From Deltaproteobacteria bacterium (lineage in GTDB: Bacteria; Desulfobacterota; Desulfobacteria; Desulfobacterales; JAABPS01), in contig JAFDFT010000169.1 of assembly GCA_019309685.1 (NCBI GenBank), forward strand, positions 1 to 5,824: a stretch of DNA of 5,824 nucleotides, written 5' to 3'. Shown one piece after another: positions 1 to 4,426 of the stretch. Position 1 is the stretch's first letter; each line of letters opens with the position of its first letter. The notes under the pieces are model-generated. The model made no database searches, had not been told where the DNA came from, and was given only the letters and a program-made list of their open reading frames with translations. Both the position numbers and the translations under genes were made by a program.

Positions 1-157
1 CGTGCTGGCGCACGAACTGCCGGGAGTTTATACTGAAGAGGAAGTCATTAAAATTGTAAAGAGCTGTATTGCCTTTTATAAAAAATTCAGCAAATCCGGA
101 GAGCGCTTTGCTGAGCTATTTCATAAGCATGATTTTGAAGCATTCATGAATAGATGA
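1..157 (+). CDS. C-terminal end of a probable sirohaem/4Fe-4S sulfite/nitrite reductase-type protein (5' partial)
   Basis: The frame beginning at base 2 is open for 51 codons and ends at TGA 155-157; the gene starts upstream of the window. The tail contains ELPGVYTEEEV followed by an amphipathic stretch with AFYKKF and GERFAELF. From memory of the family, a motif of the type 'ELPG-YTEEEV ... YK ... ERF' closes many nitrite/sulfite reductase 4Fe-4S proteins of anaerobes (reduction of sulfite or nitrite with sirohaem and a 4Fe-4S cluster, in the cytoplasm). None of the cluster cysteines lie in this fragment, so the family call rests on the tail alone. It faces the sulfur operon convergently, so it is not part of that transcript. 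No strong terminator follows at once; the first strong hairpins are 230 bp downstream. That it is coding is fairly sure; the product is tentative. Confidence 0.5.
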   Translation, partial: VLAHELPGVYTEEEVIKIVKSCIAFYKKFSKSGERFAELFHKHDFEAFMNR

Positions 158-319
158 TGTAAAAATCATATGGCTTTAACCTCAAATGAGCGTAAATAAA
201 ATAAAAAACCTTTAATAATTATGTATGGTTTAAGCGTATAACTCGTTTTATTCAGGTTTTTGTATATCTTCTATAGATGAGGTATACGTACCATTTTCAT
301 TTTCATTTTATTTACCCTA
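158..319. other. AT-rich intergenic stretch, no gene seen
   Basis: Very AT-rich DNA follows the stop at 157. I see no ORF with a ribosome binding site, no RNA gene and no convincing terminator. The only regularity is a short tandem repeat at 292-309, three copies of CATTTT. A weak AAACC/GGTTT pairing near 208-232 could form a poor hairpin. Confidence 0.6.
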
Positions 320-386
320 CGGGAAAGTCGATAATACCCATCTTCTGCGTTATCAAGGGATCGCAGTAGATAGAGTATTTCGAGGA

Positions 387-416
387 TTAATCCGCCAAAG
401 TTCGATGGCGGATTAA
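387..416. terminator. Strong hairpin, 10-bp perfect stem; possible terminator of convergent genes
   Basis: TTAATCCGCC (387-396) pairs perfectly with GGCGGATTAA (407-416) around a 10-base loop. There is no clean T-run on either side: AATTT follows on the plus strand. Intrinsic termination is therefore possible but not certain. It is the core of the larger inverted repeat and lies between two convergent transcription units. Confidence 0.4.
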
Positions 417-425
417 AATTTGAGC

Positions 426-438
426 CCGCCAAAGGCGG
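426..438 (-). terminator. Short GC hairpin followed by T-rich run on the minus strand; possible terminator of the sulfur operon
   Basis: CCGCC (426-430) pairs with GGCGG (434-438) across a 3-base loop. Read on the minus strand, the stem is followed by GCTCAAATTTT, a weak U-tract. It lies about 78 bp beyond the selenoprotein stop, a reasonable place for the operon to end. The stem is only 5 bp, so confidence is limited. Confidence 0.3.
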
Positions 439-515
439 ATGTCCCACCTGACGCAGAAATTGGGCAAAAATCAGTATTTCCCAAAGGCCTCTTTATCTAT
501 TCAAAAATGGTCAGT

Positions 516-698
516 TTACTTCAATTCACCTAAACGCTCTGCGTCTTTTTGTGTTTTCAATGAATCGTCGCTATTTTTCGTGCTCGTCACCTGACAAGCA
601 TTGCGCATTCAAGTTGAAATTCCCAATTTGGGAAGAATATATGTCTGCAGCAGGACCCACAGCCCCACAAAGACTATCATTATTATAATTTCTTTCAT
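516..698 (-). CDS. Small membrane-anchored selenoprotein with in-frame UGA (Sec30)
   Basis: ATG at 698-696 opens a frame with a good ribosome binding site (AAGGA, 7-nt spacer). It reads 29 codons, meets TGA at 611-609, then continues in the same frame for 30 more sense codons to TAA at 518-516, giving 60 residues. Residues 3-22 are a single hydrophobic helix (EIIIMIVFVGLWVLLQTYIL); then comes PKLGIST-Sec30-MRNAC35, then a hydrophilic, charged tail. A SECIS-like hairpin lies right after the UGA. I recall small deltaproteobacterial membrane proteins with an 'LPKLG..T(U/C)M' segment and Sec or Cys at this position, but cannot name a family. With only K2 at the N end and K24/R32 after the helix, the Sec side is probably cytoplasmic (inference). 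It lies 42 bp after the DsrK-like gene, last in the operon, so a redox role with that complex is plausible. Stopping at TGA would leave 29 residues, little more than a bare helix. Confidence 0.82.
582..599 (-). promoter_or_regulatory. Bacterial SECIS-like stem-loop downstream of the UGA
   Basis: On the minus strand GCTTGTC (599-593) pairs with GACGAGC (588-582) over 7 bp, including one U-G wobble, and closes a four-base AGGU loop (592-589). The stem-loop starts 9 nt after the UGA, and 16 nt separate the UGA from the loop. In E. coli fdhF the SelB-binding hairpin also presents an AGGU sequence in its apical loop, about 17 nt after the UGA. The bulged U of the E. coli element is not obvious here. 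The lower stem is weak (CGC 605-603 could pair with a GCG further down). Confidence 0.78.
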
Positions 699-705
699 TG
701 TTTAT

Positions 706-710
706 TCCTT
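706..710 (-). promoter_or_regulatory. Ribosome binding site of the selenoprotein gene
   Basis: AAGGA on the minus strand lies 7 nt before the ATG at 698. It matters because it shows that the short frame with the internal UGA is translated from its own start. Confidence 0.7.
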
Positions 711-740
711 GTAGTTTTAAATTTTTTAAATCGAATCCAT

Positions 741-2009
741 TTATTGGATCAGTGCATCTGCCACCATTGAAGATAAATATTTAACCTCAACGTCCATATT
801 GTAGTGTTTGCTGATATCACTTAGTTGAGCATGACAATTCTCACAAGCAGTCGCAAGTATTTTTGCCTCGGTCTGTTGTACCTGGTCTGCTTTAACCTTT
901 GCTGATTTCATTCTAAAATCATGTGTTTCATCACCCATGGCAACGAGACCGCCGCCGCCGCCGCAGCACCAGTTATATTTGGGATCTGCTGAAAGCTCCC
1001 GGTAATCAGCCCCTAACTGCTGCAACACATATCGCGGTGCATCGATCACGCCGCCGTTCCTTGCGATCTGACAAGGGTCATGATACGTCACGGGGAGGTT
1101 TAATTTGCTTTTATCAAGTTTAATTTTGCCTTCTCGAATATATTTCGCGTGAACATCCGTTATAGAGCTGACTTCAAAGGGCTGGCTCCCGGACATTTGC
1201 TTCATCACTCTGAATGCGGTTCCGCATTCGCAGATGCACACCTCTTTAACCTTTAATCTATTCGCCTCGTTTACAATTCGATCAAGAATGAGCTTGGTCT
1301 TTGTTGGATCGCCAACAAAGGCACCGAAATTTACGGCTTCAAAAAAACTGAGCGTCCATTTCTCGCCTGCGGCATTAAACACAGCCGCGGCTGGAATAAT
1401 TGAATGGGCGCCAGCAAGTGCCACGTAAAGAAGATCGGCGCCTTCTACATCGATCGGGATCGGCGTCTCCCCTGCTTCCATCTCCCCTGCTTCCATCTTC
1501 CATTTTTCGAGCACCTGATCTTCAAGGCGTTTTAAACCCTGCATGAATGATTCCTTCATGTCCTCTATTCCTTCACCCTTCGAAACAGAGACATCGGCCA
1601 GCATTGTCAATAGTTCAGGCTCCGCGTTAGCGCCTATGAGCAGCAGCTTGGCAATGGACATGATCTGCTGGGTATCTATGCCAAAGGGGCAATAAACCAT
1701 ACAGCGCCTGCAGCCAGTACAGGAATAGGCAGCTTCGTACAGTTCATCCAATGTATTCTCATCCAAAACTTTCGCCGCGCCGAGTGCCGGTGCAATTTTA
1801 CCCTGCAGCTTGAAATATTTCTTAAAAATTCGTCGGACGACTTCCGCCCTGTAAGCGGGCGTGTATTTTGCCTGAGGCATCGAAGCATAGGCATGACAGG
1901 CCGGTGTGCAGATACCGCATCGTGAACATGTTTCCAGGTACATCTGCATGGGCTTTGAAAGTTTGCTTTCAAAAAGCTTGATCAGCTCTTCACGAAGTTT
2001 TTCTTCCAT
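741..2009 (-). CDS. DsrK/HdrD-like iron-sulfur protein with CCG catalytic domain
   Basis: A 422-residue cytoplasmic protein. An N-terminal ferredoxin-type module carries C28-x2-C31-x2-C34-x3-C38 and C97-x2-C100-x2-C103-x3-C107P, enough for two 4Fe-4S clusters. The C-terminal half is the CCG region: a degenerate first copy ending in C258-x-C260-x-C262-G, then a full second copy with C313 (HDPC), C348C349 followed by a glycine run, and C389-x2-C392. In HdrD and DsrK this arrangement holds the noncubane 4Fe-4S centre that reduces or forms disulfides (CoM-CoB, DsrC trisulfide). An in-frame 15-bp duplication gives MEAGE twice at residues 172-181 in the linker. The start has AGAGG 6 nt upstream, inside the end of the membrane gene; only 2 bp separate the two genes, so they are probably translationally coupled. 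Its membrane partner is the NarI/DsrM-like gene. The natural substrate is not known; TusA or DsrE2 persulfide, or another thiol carrier, fits the context. Confidence 0.9.
   Translation of the reverse strand: MEEKLREELIKLFESKLSKPMQMYLETCSRCGICTPACHAYASMPQAKYTPAYRAEVVRRIFKKYFKLQGKIAPALGAAKVLDENTLDELYEAAYSCTGCRRCMVYCPFGIDTQQIMSIAKLLLIGANAEPELLTMLADVSVSKGEGIEDMKESFMQGLKRLEDQVLEKWKMEAGEMEAGETPIPIDVEGADLLYVALAGAHSIIPAAAVFNAAGEKWTLSFFEAVNFGAFVGDPTKTKLILDRIVNEANRLKVKEVCICECGTAFRVMKQMSGSQPFEVSSITDVHAKYIREGKIKLDKSKLNLPVTYHDPCQIARNGGVIDAPRYVLQQLGADYRELSADPKYNWCCGGGGGLVAMGDETHDFRMKSAKVKADQVQQTEAKILATACENCHAQLSDISKHYNMDVEVKYLSSMVADALIQ
1466..1495. repeat. 15-bp tandem duplication inside the DsrK-like gene
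   Basis: TCTCCCCTGCTTCCA occurs twice, head to tail (1466-1480 and 1481-1495). It is in frame and encodes two copies of MEAGE in the acidic linker between the ferredoxin part and the CCG region. It looks like a recent slippage duplication in a tolerant linker. Confidence 0.85.
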
Positions 2010-2011
2010 TG

Positions 2012-2719
2012 TTAACCTCTCCGGAGTTTATTTAATGGTAAAGATAAAAATGAATGAATTATTTTGCTAAACGGAAAGAACATCAAAAAAAGATTGGCAA
2101 AAAATACATGCAACACCAGCATAAATGAATGCCCGGGCGCATCCACAAAAGAAATATCGGGTTTGAGCAAGAAAAGGCTCATCAGATATCCCCGGTAATC
2201 TTCGACCCCCATTTCTTCATATCCATACAGTGTTCTTGCCCAGTCCATTTCACTTCCGAAAATAACGGCAAGAAAAAGGAGAATAAGTAAATAATAATCT
2301 TCAGGTACGGAAAGATCTTTCGTGGGGGAGACAAAACGTCTGAACAGAAAGAATATCAGCGATATAGACAAAATCAGCCCGATGAATCCTTTTCCTAGAA
2401 ATATTTCATGTTCGATAATTTGCAGTATCCTGAAATCCTTTATCAATTCCAGGTGCCCTATGATGAGCAGCAAAAAACAGAAATGAAAAACCATGAGGAA
2501 AAACCACAGCACCGGATTATGCCTTCGCGCGCTATTTAACAGGAATGTGTCAAACAGAGTCCACAGCCAGGACGGTTTCTTTTCAGGATAGATCTGCAAC
2601 GTCGTTGGAAACTTGGGTTTTCGCCATATATTAATGAGCCTGATGATGGTGCCGACACTAAAGACAAAAAAGGCGAGATAAATCATTGGTACGAGAACAA
2701 GATAATAAATCGTATCCAC
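2012..2719 (-). CDS. NarI/DsrM-like membrane cytochrome b subunit
   Basis: A 235-residue integral membrane protein with about five hydrophobic segments (roughly residues 4-28, 69-93, 109-127, 141-155 and 199-218), the size and layout of the nitrate reductase gamma family. H79 and H89 are 10 apart, H204 and H222 are 18 apart. E. coli NarI uses His56/His66 and His187/His205 with the same spacings to hold two b haems, so H79/H222 and H89/H204 are the expected pairs. Such proteins pass electrons between menaquinol and a cytoplasmic partner. Here that partner must be the DsrK/HdrD-like protein encoded 2 bp downstream, because no nitrate reductase genes are present. The start is GTG at 2719-2717, with GGAGG 7 nt upstream; an ATG 5 nt earlier is out of frame. 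It is separated from tusA by 146 bp holding repeats and a palindrome. Automatic annotation would probably call it 'nitrate reductase gamma subunit', which would mislead. Confidence 0.88.
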   Translation of the reverse strand: MDTIYYLVLVPMIYLAFFVFSVGTIIRLINIWRKPKFPTTLQIYPEKKPSWLWTLFDTFLLNSARRHNPVLWFFLMVFHFCFLLLIIGHLELIKDFRILQIIEHEIFLGKGFIGLILSISLIFFLFRRFVSPTKDLSVPEDYYLLILLFLAVIFGSEMDWARTLYGYEEMGVEDYRGYLMSLFLLKPDISFVDAPGHSFMLVLHVFFANLFLMFFPFSKIIHSFLSLPLNKLRRG

Positions 2720-2726
2720 TTCATTT

Positions 2727-2731
2727 CCTCC
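2727..2731 (-). promoter_or_regulatory. Ribosome binding site that fixes the GTG start of the membrane subunit
   Basis: GGAGG on the minus strand is spaced 7 nt from the GTG at 2719. It supports GTG over the nearby out-of-frame ATG at 2724. Confidence 0.7.
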
Positions 2732-2751
2732 ATCTAGTAAATAAAATAAGT

Positions 2752-2763
2752 TTTCCCGGGAAA
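2752..2763. repeat. Perfect 12-bp palindrome in the tusA-cytochrome b gap
   Basis: TTTCCCGGGAAA is fully self-complementary and lies about 33 bp upstream of the GTG start. It has no loop, so it suits a dimeric protein site better than an RNA hairpin. The binder is unknown, and chance cannot be excluded. Confidence 0.4.
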
Positions 2764-2771
2764 TGTGCCGT

Positions 2772-2803
2772 AAATCAATCTCAAATCAATCCCAAATCAA
2801 TCA
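2772..2803. repeat. Three direct repeats of 11 bp
   Basis: AAATCAATCTC, AAATCAATCCC and AAATCAATCA follow one another without gaps. An 11-bp period is close to one helical turn, so all copies face the same side of the DNA. They lie in the 146-bp non-coding gap before the membrane subunit gene and could be regulator sites or simple slippage products. Confidence 0.65.
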
Positions 2804-2865
2804 TAGGATCAGTGCACTTCCCAGGAAGCACAATCATAAATACCTGCCAGGAATATTTAACGCAA

Positions 2866-3108
2866 TCATGCTGTTCGTTTAATGTAGAATACGAATTCTT
2901 CTTCGGTTTGTTCTGTTTTCAGGATTTCGTTCCCGCTCGTTCTGGCCCATGCAGGAAAATCCGTAAGAGACCCAGGATCCGTGGAAATGGCCTGAATGAC
3001 CTGTCCCACCTCAACATCTTTTATGCCTTTGCTTACCTTAACAATCGGCATGGGGCACGGCATCCCTTTGAGATCCATTACTTTGTCAACATTAATTTCA
3101 TCGCTCAT
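2866..3108 (-). CDS. tusA: TusA-family sulfur carrier protein
   Basis: An 80-residue soluble protein with the TusA signature near the N-terminus: LKGMPC18PMP21, where Cys18 of the CPxP motif carries the persulfide. The second half contains DPGSLTDFPAW, typical of the two-layer alpha/beta TusA/SirA fold. The length is normal for the family. TusA passes sulfane sulfur between proteins in the cytoplasm; besides tRNA thiolation it serves dissimilatory sulfur pathways when encoded beside DsrE-type and Hdr-like proteins, as here. The start has AAGGA 6-7 nt upstream. It lies 93 bp after the DsrE2-like gene, with a stable hairpin between them. Which partner receives the sulfur is inference: the DsrE2-like protein or the CCG centre of the DsrK-like protein are the natural candidates. 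Confidence 0.92.
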   Translation of the reverse strand: MSDEINVDKVMDLKGMPCPMPIVKVSKGIKDVEVGQVIQAISTDPGSLTDFPAWARTSGNEILKTEQTEEEFVFYIKRTA

Positions 3109-3147
3109 TTTTCTATCCTTTTTTTAGTGCAATTATTATTAACTTAA

Positions 3148-3176
3148 GCAGACAACACTTTAGAAGTGTCAGCTGC
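3148..3176 (-). promoter_or_regulatory. Intercistronic hairpin between the dsrE2-like gene and tusA
   Basis: ACACTT (3155-3160) pairs with AAGTGT (3164-3169) over a 3-base loop. Outside it two wobble pairs and one mismatch lead to a further GCAG/CTGC stem (3148-3151 with 3173-3176). No U-run follows in the minus direction, so it is unlikely to be a plain terminator. It may be a processing or stability hairpin that sets different levels of the two proteins. Confidence 0.45.
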
Positions 3177-3201
3177 ATTTCTCCAATGTTTTATATACAC
3201 T

Positions 3202-3747
3202 TTATATAAACATCTGGATTTTGCTGCCGTTGGCTTCTTCCAGGAATTTAGCAACACCGCAGAATTCAAGTCCCGGATAGTCGATCATCTCCTCACGCTT
3301 AAACCCCATAAGATCCATAGACATCTCACAAACATAAATTTTAACCCCCAGCTCACTGGCCATGTTGATCATTTCATCCAGGGAAGCGACGTTTTTCTTT
3401 TTCATCAAAGACTTCATCATGGCTGTGCCCATTCCGCCCATGTTCATCTGGGAAAGTTTTACCTTACTGGCCCCTTTGGGGAGCATGAATCCAAACATTT
3501 TGCTCATTAAGTCCTTGCCGCTGACCTTCTTTTTTTTGCTTCGAAGAATAGATGTACCCCAAAATGTAAAAAACATAACCGCTTCGAGTCCCATAGCCAC
3601 GGCACCCGTAGCAATAATAAACGCTGCCAGGGCTTTATCCAAATCTCCACTGAACACTACCATCGAAAGTTTACTCCCAGGTGTCTTTTTGTCAAGCGCT
3701 TCAACCTGAGATTTTAAATCCGCCATTTGTTTTTCGATATTTTCCAT
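3202..3747 (-). CDS. DsrE2-like (DsrE/DsrF/DrsH family) sulfurtransferase
   Basis: A 181-residue protein. Residues 1-22 form a short predicted coiled coil (MENIEKQMADLKSQVEAL). The rest is the DsrE-like fold: a first strand with LSMVVFSGDLDKAL (27-40), a hydrophobic helix at 41-65, a basic stretch KKKK (71-74), and the family Cys in VKIYVC140EMSMDLMG. C140 is the expected persulfide carrier. A second cysteine, C163 (GLEFCGVAKFL), lies near the end where relatives, as I recall, often have a glycine. DsrE2 proteins occur beside TusA and rhodaneses in sulfur oxidisers and many anaerobes, where they take part in sulfur transfer. The start is supported by AGGGGG about 6 nt upstream. It is the first gene of the operon; an operator-like motif at 3821-3835 lies upstream. 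The family is clear, the exact transfer partner is not shown. Confidence 0.88.
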   Translation of the reverse strand: MENIEKQMADLKSQVEALDKKTPGSKLSMVVFSGDLDKALAAFIIATGAVAMGLEAVMFFTFWGTSILRSKKKKVSGKDLMSKMFGFMLPKGASKVKLSQMNMGGMGTAMMKSLMKKKNVASLDEMINMASELGVKIYVCEMSMDLMGFKREEMIDYPGLEFCGVAKFLEEANGSKIQMFI

Positions 3748-3813
3748 TTGATTCCCCCTATGTTATTTGTTTTTAGCCATTGACAATTGCGCACCTCTTT
3801 ATCTTAAAGCTTA

Positions 3814-3859
3814 TTTTATGTTTATAGTATGAACTTATATTTCGCGCATAAACATAAAA
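3814..3859. repeat. Perfect 12-bp inverted repeat with 22-bp spacer upstream of the dsrE2 operon
   Basis: TTTTATGTTTAT (3814-3825) is the exact reverse complement of ATAAACATAAAA (3848-3859). The left arm runs into the MarR-like operator motif and the arms flank the putative -10. It could hold two protein half-sites, allow looping, or form an RNA hairpin if transcribed from further upstream. Confidence 0.6.
3821..3835. promoter_or_regulatory. Putative MarR operator at the dsrE2 operon promoter
   Basis: TTTATAGTATGAACT matches the site upstream of the marR gene (TTCATAGTGTGAATT, 4387-4401) at 12 of 15 positions. On the minus strand it directly follows and overlaps TATAAG (3839-3834), a likely -10, just as the other copy overlaps TATAAT. 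No good -35 is seen 16-18 bp upstream (GTCTTT at best). Repression by steric block is the simplest reading. Confidence 0.5.
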
Positions 3860-3912
3860 GACTTTCAGCATTTAAAACCACAAGGCCTGTCTAATTGGCC
3901 GTCTATACATTC

Positions 3913-4368
3913 TTAATTCATCAACTCCCTTCCTGCTTCCATGCACGATTTAAGAAGATTAAGATTGTTTAACAATACGTTTCGCTGCCCGGACGTCATC
4001 TGCGCAAGCACTTCATAATGAACTTCATCATAAAATTTTTGAATTTCTTTTACCTTTTGCTTGCCAGAAGGCGTAATGGTTAATAGATATCCCCTTGAAT
4101 CTTCAGGATCTTTTAGCCGACGGATCAAATCTTTTTTCTCAAGGCCCAAGATAATTTTAGAAACCCGGCTCTTTACCACTTTCATTTTTTGAGCAATTCC
4201 TTTAGGCGTAAGATAACGCTCCTCGCCAAATAACATAATACATCGCAGTTCTGCATCTGGAAGATTAAACTTCTTACTTTGATATTGTATTCGATCCTGG
4301 CAACACTGGAAAACTTTTTCGATTAAATCCTGGAATTCACGTAACTGCTGCGTTGTAATCTTTGACAT
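3913..4368 (-). CDS. MarR-family transcriptional regulator
   Basis: A 151-residue protein of typical MarR length: helical dimerisation segments at both ends and a central winged helix. The helix-turn-helix spans about residues 54-78 (TPKGIAQKMKVVKSRVSKI), and the wing is about 82-102, with the family pattern D90-S-R92-GYLLTITPSGK. Ligands of this family are small phenolic or redox-active molecules, or oxidation of cysteines. C22C23 sit side by side in the first helix and C43 and C142 lie in other helices, so thiol or sulfur sensing is possible but unproven. The start has AAGGG 7-8 nt upstream. A near-consensus sigma70 promoter and an inverted repeat precede it, so autoregulation is likely. 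It is 165 bp upstream of the dsrE2-like gene in the same direction, with its own promoter, and probably controls that operon. Confidence 0.9.
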   Translation of the reverse strand: MSKITTQQLREFQDLIEKVFQCCQDRIQYQSKKFNLPDAELRCIMLFGEERYLTPKGIAQKMKVVKSRVSKIILGLEKKDLIRRLKDPEDSRGYLLTITPSGKQKVKEIQKFYDEVHYEVLAQMTSGQRNVLLNNLNLLKSCMEAGRELMN

Positions 4369-4384
4369 TTTATATCCCTTAATT

Positions 4385-4401
4385 AATTCATAGTGTGAAT
4401 T
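4385..4401. promoter_or_regulatory. Palindromic operator of the marR gene
   Basis: AATTCA (4385-4390) and TGAATT (4396-4401) form a perfect inverted repeat with a 5-bp spacer. It overlaps the last bases of the -10 hexamer and covers the expected transcription start, the usual position of an autorepressor site. A close copy of its core lies before the dsrE2 operon. Confidence 0.6.
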
Positions 4402-4426
4402 ATATCCATCAAAAAACTTTCGTCAA
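4399..4426 (-). promoter_or_regulatory. Sigma70-type promoter of the marR gene
   Basis: On the minus strand TTGACG (4426-4421) and TATAAT (4404-4399) are separated by 16 bp: a perfect -10 and a 5/6 -35. The -10 lies 30 bp before the ATG at 4368, leaving a short leader of about 20-25 nt with the ribosome binding site. Confidence 0.8.

Larger units (their letters stand above)
320..486. repeat. Imperfect long inverted repeat with internal hairpins (MITE/REP-like element or bidirectional terminator region)
   Basis: The outer arms pair imperfectly. CCCATCTTCTGCGTTA (337-352) matches the reverse complement of 449-464 at 13 of 16 positions. The pairing extends outward: GGGAAA at 321-326 matches the reverse complement of TTTCCC at 477-482, with partial similarity between. 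Two stronger hairpins sit inside, at 387-416 and 426-438, and both begin with CCGCCAAA. This nested symmetry with no coding content is typical of non-autonomous mobile repeats or dispersed intergenic palindromes. It lies between convergent transcripts, where such elements often settle. I cannot see copies elsewhere in this window, so the mobile nature is inference. Confidence 0.45.

Noticed and set aside
732..750. ATCCA/TGGAT hairpin across the stop of the DsrK-like gene
   Set aside because: A 5-bp AT-rich stem is too weak to call an attenuator or terminator, and the selenoprotein gene follows closely with its own ribosome binding site.
923..1123. Plus-strand ORF of 66 codons, and the similar 1234-1428 one
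   Set aside because: They lie antisense inside the DsrK-like gene, are rich in R and S in a way typical of shadow frames, and have no ribosome binding site or known motif.
1676..1972. Minus-strand ORF of 98 codons in another frame of the DsrK-like gene
   Set aside because: It overlaps the ferredoxin module fully; the module's eight cluster cysteines show which frame is real.
2806..2816. GGATCAGTGCA also occurs at 746-756 near the end of the DsrK-like gene
   Set aside because: An 11-bp match with no shared surroundings is close to chance in this length; no transposon ends are seen.
2775..2837. 18-residue minus-strand ORF MIVLPGKCTDPMIDLGLI in the tusA-cytochrome b gap
   Set aside because: The ribosome binding site is poor, it ends inside the 11-bp repeats, and it has no recognisable motif.
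2866..2868. TGA stop of tusA as a second Sec codon
   Set aside because: TAA follows after two codons, no SECIS-like hairpin follows, and TusA is already full length.
2686..3147. Plus-strand ORF of 153 codons
   Set aside because: It is antisense to TusA, whose CPxP motif is clear, and contains no domain.
3166..3709. Plus-strand ORFs at 3166-3510 and 3362-3709
   Set aside because: Both are antisense shadows of the DsrE2-like gene.
3883..3902. GGCC/GGCC hairpin after the marR stop as a terminator
   Set aside because: The stem is only 4 bp with a 9-base loop and the T-rich stretch beyond is interrupted.
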